This document shows positions 43,749 to 63,728 of a stretch of DNA of 64,000 nucleotides, in pieces. The translations under genes and the position numbers were made by a program. The stretch is from contig OZ007581.1 in the NCBI GenBank assembly GCA_963931925.1, positions 24,719,543 to 24,783,542 on the forward strand, in the 5' to 3' direction. The notes below the pieces were generated by a model that was not told where the DNA came from, ran no database searches, and saw only the letters and a program-made list of their open reading frames with translations. Numbering within the stretch: position 1 is the stretch's first letter; each line of letters opens with the position of its first letter. The DNA comes from Onchidella celtica. Its lineage: Eukaryota; Mollusca; Gastropoda; Systellommatophora; Onchidiidae.

Positions 43749-43971
<223 letters not shown>

Positions 43972-43988
43972 TCACACATTGAGAAGAT

Positions 43989-52579
<8,591 letters not shown>

Positions 52580-52636
52580 CTGCAACGACAGCAGAAAATT
52601 AACGCTGTAATTTGGGATAAGAGCGTTGATGTAATG

Positions 52637-52860
52637 TAATGTAATGTAATGTAATGTAATGTAATGTAATCAAATGCAACGTAATGCAATGTATTAATTA
52701 ACTTGTATAGCGCTCAAATCTGCAGAAAATAATGTGCTCTAAGGCGCTGAATAAAAGTTGAAAAACAGGATTAATGTAAAATCAATTCATATTGCTCCCA
52801 CTCATGCACATTTACAGACACTTGACCTACTCAGAAAGAAAGAAAAATACAACTTGGTTC
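52637..52860 (-). mobile_element. LINE 3' tail fragment with (TAATG)n end
   Basis: Minus strand: TCAGCGCCTTAGAGCACATT, TGAGCGCTATACAAGTTAAT, then ACATTACATTACATTAC. This is the 3' tail of the family at 61870. The pentamer repeat is the terminal repeat of the element and lies just upstream of PAN-fibrinogen exon 1. Confidence 0.55.
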
Positions 52861-53345
52861 TAAACTCTGTCAACGCAATGTCGTTTTAATCCGAAAAAGG
52901 CCGAAGGGCATTAATTTATTCAAAGAACAATCAAAACTTGTACTGTAGAAAGCCAAGCCTTAGGCACAAACTACAAGAAAACTACACAATGTTCAATAAC
53001 TTTCACAAAAATGAAAGAAATAATAAGTTATAGCTCAGGGTGTATGAGCAACAGTATAATTTATTTCACTTTTTATTCCTTGGAAAGTGATTAGTCATTT
53101 TTGTTGTACCCGTATCTGATAGGCTATTACATGGGAGCTTTGCTTAGTACAAATACCTTTTTTTTTGCAACATGTGAACTTTGTGCCAAGCTGTGCTGCG
53201 TCTCCACGTTTTTTTTTTCCTTTCTTATATTCAGCAATGTTTTGTTCTTACTCCTGTAGTTGGTTGTCGTTATTCGAACTGGTGGTGACATACATATTCA
53301 TTTTCAAAATAACAGTTGATATCCGGACATCTGGCTCTTTTTGAA

Positions 53346-53530
53346 AAACTCCTGTCCTGATCCTATAGTAGGTAGGATCGAGCGCCTAGTCTTCTCGGAT
53401 AAGGACGAAAAATTCGGAGGGCCTGTGTGCAAGTTGCGCACGTTAAAGGTACCTTGACAGTTAAAAGTCGAGAAGAGCAGGCCGAACAAGGCCGTTGCAC
53501 GAGCAAAATTCTAAAAAACTCATCCCTACC
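53346..53530 (+). mobile_element. SINE body fragment
   Basis: CTGATCCTATAGTAGGTAGG, GCGCCTAGTCTTCTCGGATA, AGTCGAGAAGAGCAGGCCGA. No tRNA-like head. Confidence 0.65.
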
Positions 53531-53539
53531 ACAAAAACA

Positions 53540-54660
53540 CACAGAAACAAGAACATGAAAAATCAAAAGAAGAAAAGTGAGGTGTAAATGGCAATGGTAG
53601 GTAACCTGACCAAATGAAGACCTAAACACGATGCACACAGTCTAATGTCTAATCATCGGTGCGTCATAATAATCGGCAACAACAAATAAACAAAGCATTG
53701 TGCACTTATGCATGTACAAGAATGAAACATAGGTAGTTATATTATATGGACTAGTCTCCCCGAACAGGATGAATCTTGCAAATCTACCTCGCCCAACCGT
53801 ATATATATATATCTAGATTTAGGCTGGGTTAAAACTTCATTTGGATGCGATGCAACGACTAATAGAAATTACTTCTACACCACAATTTCGTGTAGAAATA
53901 CACAGATTTGATAAAACTGACGTTCGGCAGGCAATTAGTTTCCGAGACGAAAAACAAAAATTTCCGCTCATGCTTTTTGATGCTACACGACGAAAATGCG
54001 CCTCTACTTTTGCGGCTAAAAAAAAAAATTGTAAACAAATAATATTAAAGAGTGTCCGAAATAAATGCATCCACGTAACACATCGTCAAAAACTAAGACA
54101 GTACACAGTTTCATAATTTTTTATGACGTACTTGCCCCGTTTTAGCTGATTACACGTTCACCCTCTATCTCCATTACAGTAAGATGCTAAAGAGCCATAT
54201 AAAAATGTATAAGATCGCGTACGGGCACACACACACATAAACGCACCATAACAATAAGGTAGAGCTGGACAAATTATGAGTTATGGTATATCATGTCAAA
54301 CTTTAATAAATTTGAAAAAAAACAACAACAACAAAAAACGTTTCCTTTCTACAATGTGAATAAATTCCATTTCCTGGCTTATCGTAACAGACAACGTATC
54401 TCCTACCCTAGCCAGTATTCCTGCCAATGTGTCATCCAAACGACACGCTATCAAATTGGAGACATCATGTTGCACGTTTCTGTGCACCAGTGTGGGGGAA
54501 ATATTGTTGTTATAACCAGTGCTCTACGTTAGCTTAAACTAAAGAACTAAAATTCACATAGCAGCGTCAAAGCTGAGCTTTATTTGTATTGTGACAATGA
54601 TCGAAGGCAGACAAACAAAATGCGGGCTGCTGCTTAAATCTGCTACTTCTTAAAAGGTTT
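53540..54660. other. Gene-free stretch upstream of the PAN-fibrinogen gene
   Basis: A 91-codon open stretch at 53841-54116 (+) has no recognisable motif and the opposite strand is equally open, so I do not call it a gene. The gene's promoter could lie here or nearer to 52.6 kb. Confidence 0.4.
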
Positions 54661-54663
54661 TAT

Positions 54664-54754
54664 GATAATAATAATGAAGATCATTTATATAGCGCCCAAT
54701 CCAAACAATTTGCTCTAGGCGCTTTACAGAAAGTCTTGTTCTCTCCATCTGCAA

Positions 54755-54811
<57 letters not shown>

Positions 54812-55322
54812 ACTCTCTCTCTCTCACTCTGTCTCCCCCCCCCTCTCTCTCTCACCCTCTCTCTCTGCTACACATACATTGTATCCATAGACACACACAC
54901 AAATAACATACTATAAGGCAGAAATTAAACAATAAAACAGCAAAATTAAAGTGAATTGAGAAAATAAATGGCTTGGGAATGAGACTTCACAACTGAACGT
55001 GTTTTTTTTAAAAAGGTGGGTTTTTAGACCAGTTTTGAATTTTGACTCGATAGATGCTTCTCGCAATGACTTTGGCACTGAGTTCCAGATGTGCGGGGCA
55101 GAGTGTGTAAATGCTCTGTCTCCTATTTTCTTTGACCTGCTGTTAAAAATCTTAAGAAGGCCCTGATCGCTTGATCTTAAAGATCGAGGTGGTGAGTAGG
55201 GCTCTGCCAGGGTGGAAAGGCAAGGTGGTGCAGTTTTGTTTATGCATTTATAGCACAGAACTGCTATTTTGTACTGGATTCGCAACTTAACCTGTAACCA
55301 GTGTAGTTTAATAACCTATTGT
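54664..55322 (-). mobile_element. CR1/L2-like LINE 3' end with CT microsatellite
   Basis: Minus strand: [69 protein letters not shown]. The 3' untranslated part holds a (GA)n run and ends GGCGCTATATAAATGATC then TTCATTATTAT. Same family as 12108 and 56780. Confidence 0.75.
54763..54873 (+). repeat. (CT)n microsatellite within a LINE 3' end
   Basis: CTCTCT run with TTT and CCC interruptions inside the element at 54664-55322. Confidence 0.85.
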
Positions 55323-55373
55323 CCAATAAATATTGGAATCCACTTAGACCCGCAGCGCACTCGCCGTGTTTTG

Positions 55374-55498
55374 GTCGGTCGTCTAGTTGGATAGTGACGT
55401 CACGAAACTGAGTTTCAATGAGACCTGGGGCACCAGGCAACCAGCTCCAGCTTACTAAAACGCAATGTCATGACGTCACTGTCCAACTAGACCGTTCA
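55374..55498. mobile_element. Foldback element with CTAGTTGGA arms
   Basis: CGGTCGTCTAGTTGGATAGT plus GACGTCA pairs with TGACGTCACTGTCCAACTAG plus ACCG. About 125 bp. Confidence 0.5.
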
Positions 55499-55984
55499 CG
55501 CTGGGCCTCACGCAGCGTGATCGCATCCTGTAGTTAAGGCTCCCATTATCCGACAACACTGTCGCGGATACTACTGGGGGGTTGTGCCCTGTATATGAAA
55601 CGTACATTGTAGTCCGTTTGAAGAGCAAATCAAATAATGAGTTTGGCTGTCAGAGAGAATCAGCTCTACAATGGCTTTGTTTTGTCGTGCACGATCCATT
55701 AACAAAAACCCATTTTAGTTTTATATTATTGAGCTTTACCGGTGCAAAGCAACCCACAATAGGTCACCATCTATAAAAATGAACACTTTACGTGAATAGA
55801 CTAAGAAATGTCTCAAAAGCGATGAAACAAAAGACATTATTGGTGAAACCCAGAGTCAATAACGAGGGTCCGTGATCGTTTCCTGTGATTGATGGCAGGA
55901 AAACAAAACGTAACGATCAAAAGATTTCCGATTTAGTTCATTCTCCACTTTGACCTCTTCAGCCATTTCATCTTAGTTGTCTTG

Positions 55985-56166
55985 TCTACAGCATTCGCAC
56001 CCGCCCAGCTATTTTTACGAAAAGTGACGTATGAAAAAGTAAAACATGCTTTGCCTCTGTATACTTGTCTACAACATCCGCTCCACTCCGCTCCTTACCG
56101 CTATAGAGGCAAAGAGAGTTTTTCATACGTCATTTTTCTTTAAAATAGCTGAGCGGATGCTGTGAA
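55985..56166. mobile_element. Foldback element with ACGTATGAAAAA arms
   Basis: Left arm TCTACAGCATTCGCACCCGC, CAGCTATTTTTACG, TGACGTATGAAAAA. Right arm TTTTTCATACGTCA, TTTAAAATAGCTGAGCGGAT, GCTGTGAAC. Arms of about 55 nt. Confidence 0.55.
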
Positions 56167-56232
56167 CAATACAATTCAGGAGCCATCCATATAGCACGCA
56201 CGTTCCGATTCTGGGGCGGGGTGCGTGATTTG

Positions 56233-56460
56233 TTTCCGTACGAGCTTTACCAAATTCAGGAGCGGGACAGCAACAGACCCCCAAACACAGGACAGCTCCA
56301 ACCACATCCCAGGGATTTTCGGTGAAGTTCGGGGTCATATCAGGCACAGTTCAGAGATTGCAGCACCCACGGCAGTGTTCGATAGGACGAGAAATCCCTT
56401 AGCTGACGACCTGTGTATGTTGCTGCCCCGCTCCTGAATTTGCTAAAGCTCGTACGGAAA
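56233..56460. mobile_element. Foldback element with CCGTACGAGCTTTA arms
   Basis: TTCCGTACGAGCTTTACCAA then ATTCAGGAGCGGGACAGCAA pairs with TTGCTGCCCCGCTCCTGAAT then TTGCTAAAGCTCGTACGGAA. About 42-bp arms with three or four mismatches; 228 bp. Confidence 0.62.
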
Positions 56461-56779
56461 AAAAACCACGACGGCGGGGTGGGGGTGCCTCCTGCATGCG
56501 AAAAGCGTACATGGGGGAAGGAGCAAATTCTGAAAGGTGCACATAATTAGGCTTTTTAATTATAGTAATAAATCAAAAAGTTTGGCTTTATTGGCGCTTT
56601 TTTTCACGACATAAATTTGTTAGGTTATAATGGAACAATCAAATGGTTACTGCAAAATGCCATTCGAAGTTGACAAATTATCAATGCCTTAATATGGACA
56701 TTCCAAGTCTTACTGACCGCACACTCATACCAGGCGAAAAAAATGTGTGCGTGTGTGTATGTGGGGGGGGGGGGAGAAA

Positions 56780-57184
56780 AAACCACAATTGCATCACCTT
56801 ACCTTTCCACCCTGGCAGAGCCCCACTCACCACCTCGTTCTTTACGATCAAGCGATCAGGGCCTTCTTAAGATTTTTAACTGCAGGTCAAAGAAAATAGG
56901 AGGCAGAGCATTAACACACTGTGCCCCGCACATCTGGAACTCAGTGCCAAAATCATTGCGAAAAGCATCTATCGAGTCAAAATTCAAAACTGGTCTAAAA
57001 ACCCACCTTTTTAAAAAAACACGTTCAGTTGTGAAGTGCCGACATTCCCACTCCAGTTATTTTCTCAATTCACTTTAATTTTGCTGTTTTATTGTTTAAT
57101 TTCTGTCTTATAGTATGTTTTGTGTGTGTGTGTCTATGTATACATTGTATGTGTAGCAGAGAGAGAGGGTGAGAGAGAGAGAGG

Positions 57185-57245
<61 letters not shown>

Positions 57246-57335
57246 TGAGAGAGAGAGAGATAGTTGCAGATGGAGAGAACAAGACTTTCTGTAAAGCGCC
57301 GAGAGCAAATTGATCTTCATTATTATTATTTAATC
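56780..57335 (+). mobile_element. CR1/L2-like LINE 3' end, inverted relative to 54664
   Basis: [49 protein letters not shown], then the same 3' region with (GA)n and TTGATCTTCATTATTATTAT. Confidence 0.72.
57155..57262 (+). repeat. (GA)n inside a LINE 3' region
   Basis: GAGAGA run with single-base interruptions. The same position in the LINE copy at 54664 carries the complementary (CT)n, so it belongs to the element. Confidence 0.8.
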
Positions 57336-57944
57336 ATGGATTGTGGTGTATGCAATGGACGGCATAACTGAGTAAATATGGTGGTGTCTTTTAGATCCAC
57401 CCCTTCCCCCCGCCCCCCCCCCTCACCGAAAAGCTACGAGATCGCGATTGCTATCGCTTTGTTTCATAATACAGACATGTTTAGCTTTCCAAAAATTCAT
57501 GTGTCAATTTGACCTCGTAAGTGGACTTTTTTTTGTTAACACTGTTGCCCCAGGCAGCTGATACAATAGAAGGGGAAAACGAGGGCAAGCATAATTATAC
57601 ACAGGGGAGGAGAGGGAGGGCGTAAAATATGGTTAAAAAGGGTGTGTGTACTTTACAGATGGCCCTTTACAGTGGTATGATACCCCGATTGTTTGTATTG
57701 TGGCTAAAAAAAAAAAAGGCTCGACAAGTTCGTGCAAATGTACAGCCATTTACGCAATACCCAGGGGCTGGTTCGTGGACCCTTCTGGTACTAGTGGTAG
57801 GGTCCCCTTCTGCCTTTTTATTCTGTTATAGCTATGATAATAATGACTATTCTGTATTCATGGTCAGTTTCAGTTTCAGAAGTTTTGGGCTTTTTTATAT
57901 TTAAATTTTTCTCCAACTTATTCATGTGTGTACATGAGTGATTG

Positions 57945-58013
57945 CGTGTGTGTGTGTGTTTGTGTGTGTGTGAGAGAGAGTGTGTGTGTGTGTGCGTGTG
58001 TGCTTGCGTGCGT

Positions 58014-58062
<49 letters not shown>
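57945..58062 (+). repeat. (GT)n microsatellite
   Basis: TGTGTG run with a short GAGAGAG interruption and GCGTG variants. Confidence 0.85.
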
Positions 58063-58063
<1 letters not shown>

Positions 58064-58257
58064 ATTTTCCGTTAATGTTTCTTTCTCTGCTGTGTTATTT
58101 CTGACTCCAGTCGAAACATTCTTCATCAGTTTCTTCATCATCTAAATCTATGTTCATCCCACCACTGTGGTGTTTAACAGAAAACATACATTAGTGTTAA
58201 TTGTTGAACATTTTTGTGTTAGACATTGGTCTCGGAGCACTTTCAGTGTTTAGATCT

Positions 58258-58625
58258 TTATTTTAGGAGTTTCCGCTGCTCTTGGCATTCACACCTCACT
58301 TCTCTTCTTTTTATTTATCTTCTTCTTGTTGTGTGTTTTTGTGGAGGGGATTGGGTTTTTTTTAGGGTTTTGTCCGGGCAACGGACTTGTTCGGCCTACT
58401 CTTCTCGATTGTTAACTGCTAAGGTTTCTTTAACGTGGGCAACATGCACAGGGGCCCTCCGAGTTTTTCGTTCTTATCCGATCCTGCCCACCATAGGATA
58501 AGGGAGAGGAATTCCCCCCCCCCCCCCCGAAAAAAAATTTCAACATGCCTGCACCGACCGGGGAGCGAACCCGGTACCTTCGGCATTAGAGGCGAGCACC
58601 TTGTCCCTAGACCACCCTGTCCCTT
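58258..58625 (-). mobile_element. tRNA-derived SINE, reverse copy
   Basis: Reading the minus strand: head GGGTGGTCTAGGGACAAGGT with B box GGGTTCGCTCCCC, a C/G homopolymer, and the body matching the family. It is bounded below by GCTCTTGGCATTCACACCTC, which the copy at 61308 shares. Confidence 0.7.
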
Positions 58626-59065
58626 TCAGAGCACTTTCAAATGGTCTTTTGATGTAATGAAGCTGTGTATGGACATTATTTTCTGTTCTTTTAATCAGTG
58701 AATGATCGATTATTATTAGTATTTTCATTATTATTATTATTATTTTCATTACTATTTTTATCATTGCTCTATTATATTGTTTTCAATATGTTGCAATAGT
58801 AGTCGATGTTTGAATTTCATAATCCTATATCTCCGAAGGCGAAAAAGAAGATGGGAGTGCTCAGGAACTCAAAGAAAGGTATGATCTGTTAATATGTGGT
58901 TCAATAACTAGTTCACCAGCAAATTTTAATGACACAGGATTTAGTTATGGTCTCAGAGCCTATACATCAAATCTCAGATGCCGTCCAAGAATCTTTAACG
59001 CTTCGAAGGTATTATTGAAAAAAAACAACAACTATTAATATATACTTACAAGAGAAGGAGGGAAA

Positions 59066-59071
<6 letters not shown>

Positions 59072-59148
<77 letters not shown>
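59072..59148 (+). repeat. (GA)n microsatellite
   Basis: Uninterrupted GAGA for about 75 bp. Confidence 0.9.
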
Positions 59149-59151
<3 letters not shown>

Positions 59152-59409
59152 TGTTGCAATATAAATGGAGGAAAACAAGGATAAAGGTAGAGCAGAGGCG
59201 ATGACAAGATGAGAGGAAAGGTAAAGTTGAGGGTGACAGTAATGGGTGTGATGACAAAGACAGGAAACAAGACGTCTACAATGAGTGAACACAACACGGT
59301 GTTTTAAAACCAATACACATGAAAAGCGACTTATTGACACACGGATTAATTTACATTTATTCTAATAGATTTCAATAGTTGAAATTTTACAACCTGACAA
59401 ATTGAAGGT

Positions 59410-59760
59410 CCAGAATAATCATATGATGATGATGACGGTCCCTCGTATTCGAGGAGGACGTATCTGCGTAGTCTTTTGTGTATGGATGGCTCCATAGTCC
59501 GGATTGGGACTTGTAGAATCGTGAGCGTACAGGGCACTGAGCGTCTGCTGTTATCACGGGGATGGACTCTGCCTGGTGGCGACGTTCTCCAGCAGCCTGG
59601 GCCTTGATGCGGCCCGACTCTTCAAAAGTCCTTGAAGCTTGTCTTATGATGTCACGCCATTGTGTTCTATTTTTGGCTGCCTGGACGAAAGGTCAGCAGA
59701 AGAGATGCCGCACCACTGAAGACTGTGTTTCGGACTATCTTTGTAACGTTTAAGTTTGCA
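59410..59760 (-). mobile_element. Retrotransposon 3' end with CATCATCAT tail
   Basis: Minus strand: a decayed finger-like QCPVRSRFYKSQSGLWSHP segment, then CGAATACGAGGGACCGTCAT and CATCATCATATGA. The finger position and ATG-type tail resemble RTE-type 3' ends. Family not certain. Confidence 0.4.
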
Positions 59761-59764
59761 GCGT

Positions 59765-60700
59765 CTCTTTCTGTTAACTCTCCAAACAGATTAATAGTGA
59801 TGATAATACTAACAACAACAACGAACAATCATACCATAAAGGAGCTAATGGGTGAACATGTAAACACCTGAAACTTTGTGACTAAATTACGAAAAATTAT
59901 GAACAGTGTCAATTTTTGACGATACCATGCGAAGACACATACATTTTGGACTACGTTCAATCCGCAGCATTGTCCGGGACACAGGATACTAAGACGAATC
60001 AACTCACCATATTCCGTCCTTCGGTTTGCGCGCGTATCATCGATGTCAACAATGCACACCGCACCCCTTCACAAGAAAAGAAAACCATTACATGTTGTGC
60101 CGACCATATTCACAGGCGCATATTTTGTGGACATATATATAGTGGATAAAAGAAGGAATGGTTCGTCTAAGTATTCTATATCTCGGGCATTACTATGTAC
60201 TGCGATTTTTTTTTTTACCTGCATTAAAAAAAAGGTACATTTTCGACAGAAAAATCTGACAATTTGATTGGAATTTCGTTCTTCTCCCTCTGTCCATATT
60301 GCTAGTAAAAAAATCAGATTTATCACATATGTGTATTCTGCAGAGAATATTGATGTAACAATAAGTTTGCATTGGTCTAATTACTAAGTCCAAGAGCAGT
60401 TAGAATTGCGACCTATATCTAGGTGTACGGTTGGGTTTGGTATTTACAGAAATTGCGAGATTTATCCTGCCCAGGTGGCCTGATATAAATAAATATGATA
60501 ATGATAATGATAATAATATTCATAGTAACAATAAAAATAAGGAGAAGAAAAATATGTTATGCCGTAACATTGTGAAGTATTTGATATAGAAATAAAAAAA
60601 TTTAAACAGTAAACGCGTCTAAAAGGTGACATCAGTGACACACAAACTGATTCTTAAACTCAGCACAGCTAGGGCAAAGGACTACTTATAGGAAAAGAAA
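59765..60700. other. Gene-free stretch
   Basis: Short overlapping open frames on both strands only. No motif, no clear repeat partner in the window. Confidence 0.45.
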
Positions 60701-60701
60701 T

Positions 60702-60780
60702 CTCTCTGGCGGAGAACACTTGAACCCAGGTCTCCCGAGTGAAAGGCCGGATTACTTAAACACTATGCCAACAAGGACGC
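60702..60780 (-). other. tRNA-Glu-like relic (TTC anticodon)
   Basis: Minus strand: TCCTTGTTGGCATAGTGTTT, an anticodon arm CCGGCCTTTCACTCGG with TTC in the loop, and GACCTGGGTTCAAG as a T-arm. The 3' acceptor strand does not pair with the 5' strand. A pseudogene or a SINE head. Confidence 0.5.
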
Positions 60781-61307
60781 TGAGGAATTGCCCAGTGAGC
60801 ACTATTTATATTTTCTTCAGTCTCTTATACGTACAGCCACGAGGGCTTCATCCAGTTTGGTTTCGAAACGTTCTCACTTAACGTCCATTTTATTTTAAAA
60901 CTGACCAACACATCAGTCCCGAAACGTAGCAGAAAGAAATGCATCAGTCCGCCATCAGTTAGGCCTAGCTTTTTCCGAATTCAAAGCAGCCGGCAGAAGC
61001 GAGAGTGTAATGGGTCTCAGAAACTGAGCAAACATGGGTGCATTCATGGATTCGACAAAACCTCGGATATTAAGAAAAACTTAACCTATAAATTAGTATG
61101 GCTTGTTTCAGTGACTGTAATTATCGGCTTGCCCGACACCGAGTGGCAAGGAATATTACGGACAGAAGATCTAATAATGTTATTGAGCCAGCGGTTTACC
61201 TTATAACCTTGACAAAAGATTTTGGGTTAAAACCGCAGTGCCATGTTTCCATATTTTGTGGTTATCTCGGAGTTCTCGGGGAGAGTTGGTTTTAGATTTG
61301 TATTTTA

Positions 61308-61680
61308 AGAGGTTCGTTGCTCTTGGCATTTACACCTCACTTGTCTTACTTTTCGCTTTTCTTGTTAATATTTTTGTGTGTCTTTCTGCTAGGGATTAGT
61401 GTTTTTTTTTATAGAATTTTTGCCCGGGCAGCGGCCTTGTCAGGCCTGCACTTCTCGATTTCCAACTGCCAAGGTATCTTTAATGTGCGCAACGTGCACA
61501 CGGGCCCTCCGAGTTTTTCGTACGTCCGAGAAGACTAGGTGCTCGACTCCACCGATGATGGGATCAAGGACAGGAATGTTCCCCCAAAATTCCGATATGC
61601 CTGCACCGACAGGGAATCGAACTCATTACGTTCGGCATGAGAGGCGAGCACCTTGCCTCTAGACCAACGTGGCCCCATTC
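61308..61680 (-). mobile_element. tRNA-derived SINE, reverse copy
   Basis: Minus-strand head TTGGTCTAGAGGCAAGGTGC with TGAGTTCGATTCCC, the body (CACCTAGTCTTCTCGGAC) and the far end GCTCTTGGCATTTACACCTC, matching 58258-58625. Confidence 0.7.
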
Positions 61681-61869
61681 CCGGCCAGAGTTTCCCACTG
61701 GTTGTTCTCATAAACTCTCTGGTGTACTCGACATTGCCCAGGATAAACCTGCCACTAGATTATGATCATTATTATTACAAATCTACTTTCAGTATTCCGA
61801 ACCCTGCCTATTTCTTTGGATGCTTATTGGTATTTTAAAAAAAATTGAAATAAAACACTGTCAAATTCA

Positions 61870-62290
61870 CACTTGTAATGTAATGTAATAATTAATGTGC
61901 ATCGCCCTCAAATACACACAAACACACACACACAAATTTAAAAAATGATGTGCTCTAAGGCGCTGAACTAAAATTAAGGACGGGATTAACATAACATCAA
62001 TTCATCATGCTCCCACTCGTACACATTAACAAACAGTTGATCTACTCTCATCCTCAACATCAGAGACATGATTCAGTTTCAATGAAAACAGTCCTAAACA
62101 ATTCAGTTTTGAGCCTATTTTTAAATGTGACGATGTTTTCACTTTTCCTGGTGTCAACGCTGATGTTGTTCCACAATTTAGGCCCACCAACAGAAAAAGC
62201 CTCTTCACCAAGCGGCAATCTCATTGTGGAGGTCTCAAGAAGTTTTGCTTTTACTGATCTTAAAGTGCGTGATGGCTGGTGTGGTTCCAC
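61870..62290 (-). mobile_element. LINE 3' end (second family)
   Basis: Minus strand: HQPSRTLRSVKAKLLETSTM, LGEEAFSVGGPKLWNNISVD, FKNRLKTELFRTVFIETE, then the TAGAGCACATCA-type tail. Confidence 0.65.
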
Positions 62291-62599
62291 TAGCTCTCCA
62301 TCAGTTGTTATATAGCCTTAGAACCGGTGTCCTTACTGAGATTAGAAGTTTCATCAGTGAATACCCAGTTATATGCAGCGAAATGACAGGCAGTTTGATA
62401 AAAATGGACATGGAAAATGTAGGGCTCACGTTTGAGTATAACGCAAAAATCAATATATATGCAGCCACAATTCTATTCGTCAATCTACAGTATCTTTCAA
62501 GGAAATCAAGCCTAAAGCGCATTATTATCTACTTTTGGTTCTTATCTTCGAGTTGTCGATGTAAGTTTTGCGACTCCCTGTTATAATATAGAGATATAG

Positions 62600-62990
62600 A
62601 CAGATATAGACAGTTTAAAGTATCTTTCAGAGCTGGTAGAATCACACCAGCCTCATGCACTTTAAGATTAGTAGAAGTGAAACTTCTTGAGACATCCACA
62701 GTCAGACTGGCGCTTGGTGAAAGGGCTTTTTCTATTGGTGGGCGTAAATTGTGGAGCAATATCATTGTTGACGCCAGGAAAACTAAAAACATCATCACAT
62801 TTAAAAATAGGCTGAAAACTGAATTATTTAGGGCTGTTTTCATTGAAACTGAATGATGTCTCAGGGGTCTGAGGATGAGAGTAGATCAAGTCCTGTTTTT
62901 AAGTTTAGTTCAGCGCCTTAGAGCACGTCATTTTTTGTGTGTGTGGATTTGAGCGCTATACAAGTTAATTATTATTTACATTACATACGT
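62600..62990 (+). mobile_element. LINE 3' end (second family), inverted relative to 61870
   Basis: RAGRITPASCTLRLVEVKLL, LGERAFSIGGRKLWSNIIVD, ITFKNRLKTELFRAVFIETE, stop, then GCGCCTTAGAGCACGTCA and TGAGCGCTATACAAGTTAAT. It ends about 15 bp from the stop side of the paralogue exon at 63007. Confidence 0.65.
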
Positions 62991-63006
62991 AGACAGTATA
63001 GCGATG

Positions 63007-63204
63007 TTAGTGGAGAACGTAGAAAGACATCCCGACGTAGGCAATCCTAGCCCTAAGTTCCGGGTCAGTCATGTTGAGACCAGGCAAGATCATCTCTGGT
63101 TGTTTGTTGGCAGAAGGCTTGTGACCTAACACGTTGAGCTTCAGATCCCCAGAGCAGTCAGGGAACCACCAGCCAGTCTCTGCCTTGGCAGCACAACTTT
63201 GGTT
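63007..63204 (-). CDS. Terminal exon of a tandem PAN-fibrinogen paralogue (partial gene)
   Basis: 198 bp, the same length and phase as the terminal exon at 43989-44186. Acceptor CTATCACCCAG, then NQSCAAKAETGWWFPDCSGD, LKLNVLGHKP and end AYVGMSFYVLH. By hand count about 37 of 65 residues match the other copy. Upstream exons are not in this window and should lie beyond 64000. Two abutting MITEs sit in the intron just upstream. Confidence 0.8.
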   Translation of the reverse strand, partial: NQSCAAKAETGWWFPDCSGDLKLNVLGHKPSANKQPEMILPGLNMTDPELRARIAYVGMSFYVLH

Positions 63205-63295
63205 CTGGGTGATAGATGGGGAGACGCCGATGGTTGGGGGGAGGGTGGGGGGTCGGGAGGTGGCGGATACACCAATTATACGCAAATTTTCCCCG

Positions 63296-63493
63296 TTAGG
63301 GGTAAGCCAGACTAAGGCTGGCGTAGGCCCCACACTGATGGCTTACCACCTGATTATCACACTAAAACGCTACTAACTGCTCATATCACCGCGTTGTGGG
63401 TAGTGAGTAGTGTTTTAGTGTGATGCTTAATTAGTAATTAGGTGGCAAGCTACCAAGCTTGGGCCTACGCCAGCCTTAGCCTGGCGTACCCCT
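63296..63493. mobile_element. Foldback element abutting the CTTAGAATGACA MITE
   Basis: Inverted arms of about 33 bp: TTAGGGGTAAGCCAGACTAA then GGCTGGCGTAGGCCC on the left, GGGCCTACGCCAGCC then TTAGCCTGGCGTACCCCTTA on the right. The right end shares its last bases with the neighbouring MITE. Confidence 0.6.
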
Positions 63494-63728
63494 TAGAATG
63501 ACAGGGTTCTAATTCCATTTCACCAAATTTTGAGAAACTGATGTCTGAAATTTCATGACCCCACAGCTTTCAGAAGTGTGGCTTTTTTTCTTTTTAGTAA
63601 TATTTACAAAAACACATCTAATTCGCATGATACTTTGACACACAATAGAGTAGGCCAGTAGAAGTAGCGTGTATCATGTAACTCTGAAGTTCAGCCAAAA
63701 AATGGAGATAGAATCTTGTCATTCTAAG
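63492..63728. mobile_element. CTTAGAATGACA-end MITE, copy 2
   Basis: Ends CTTAGAATGACAGGGTTC and GAATCTTGTCATTCTAAG, 237 bp. The interior shares CCCACAGCTTTCAGAA and the TTTGACACAC stretch with the copy at 41932. Confidence 0.6.

Noticed and set aside
53841-54116. 91-codon plus-strand open frame
   Set aside because: The opposite strand is open over nearly the same interval, no domain is recognisable and no splice partners were found.
57070-57320. Ser-Leu-rich open frames
   Set aside because: Translation of a (GA)n tract inside a LINE 3' region.
60702-60780. Functional tRNA-Glu gene
   Set aside because: The 3' acceptor and T-stem are degenerate, so it is listed as a relic.
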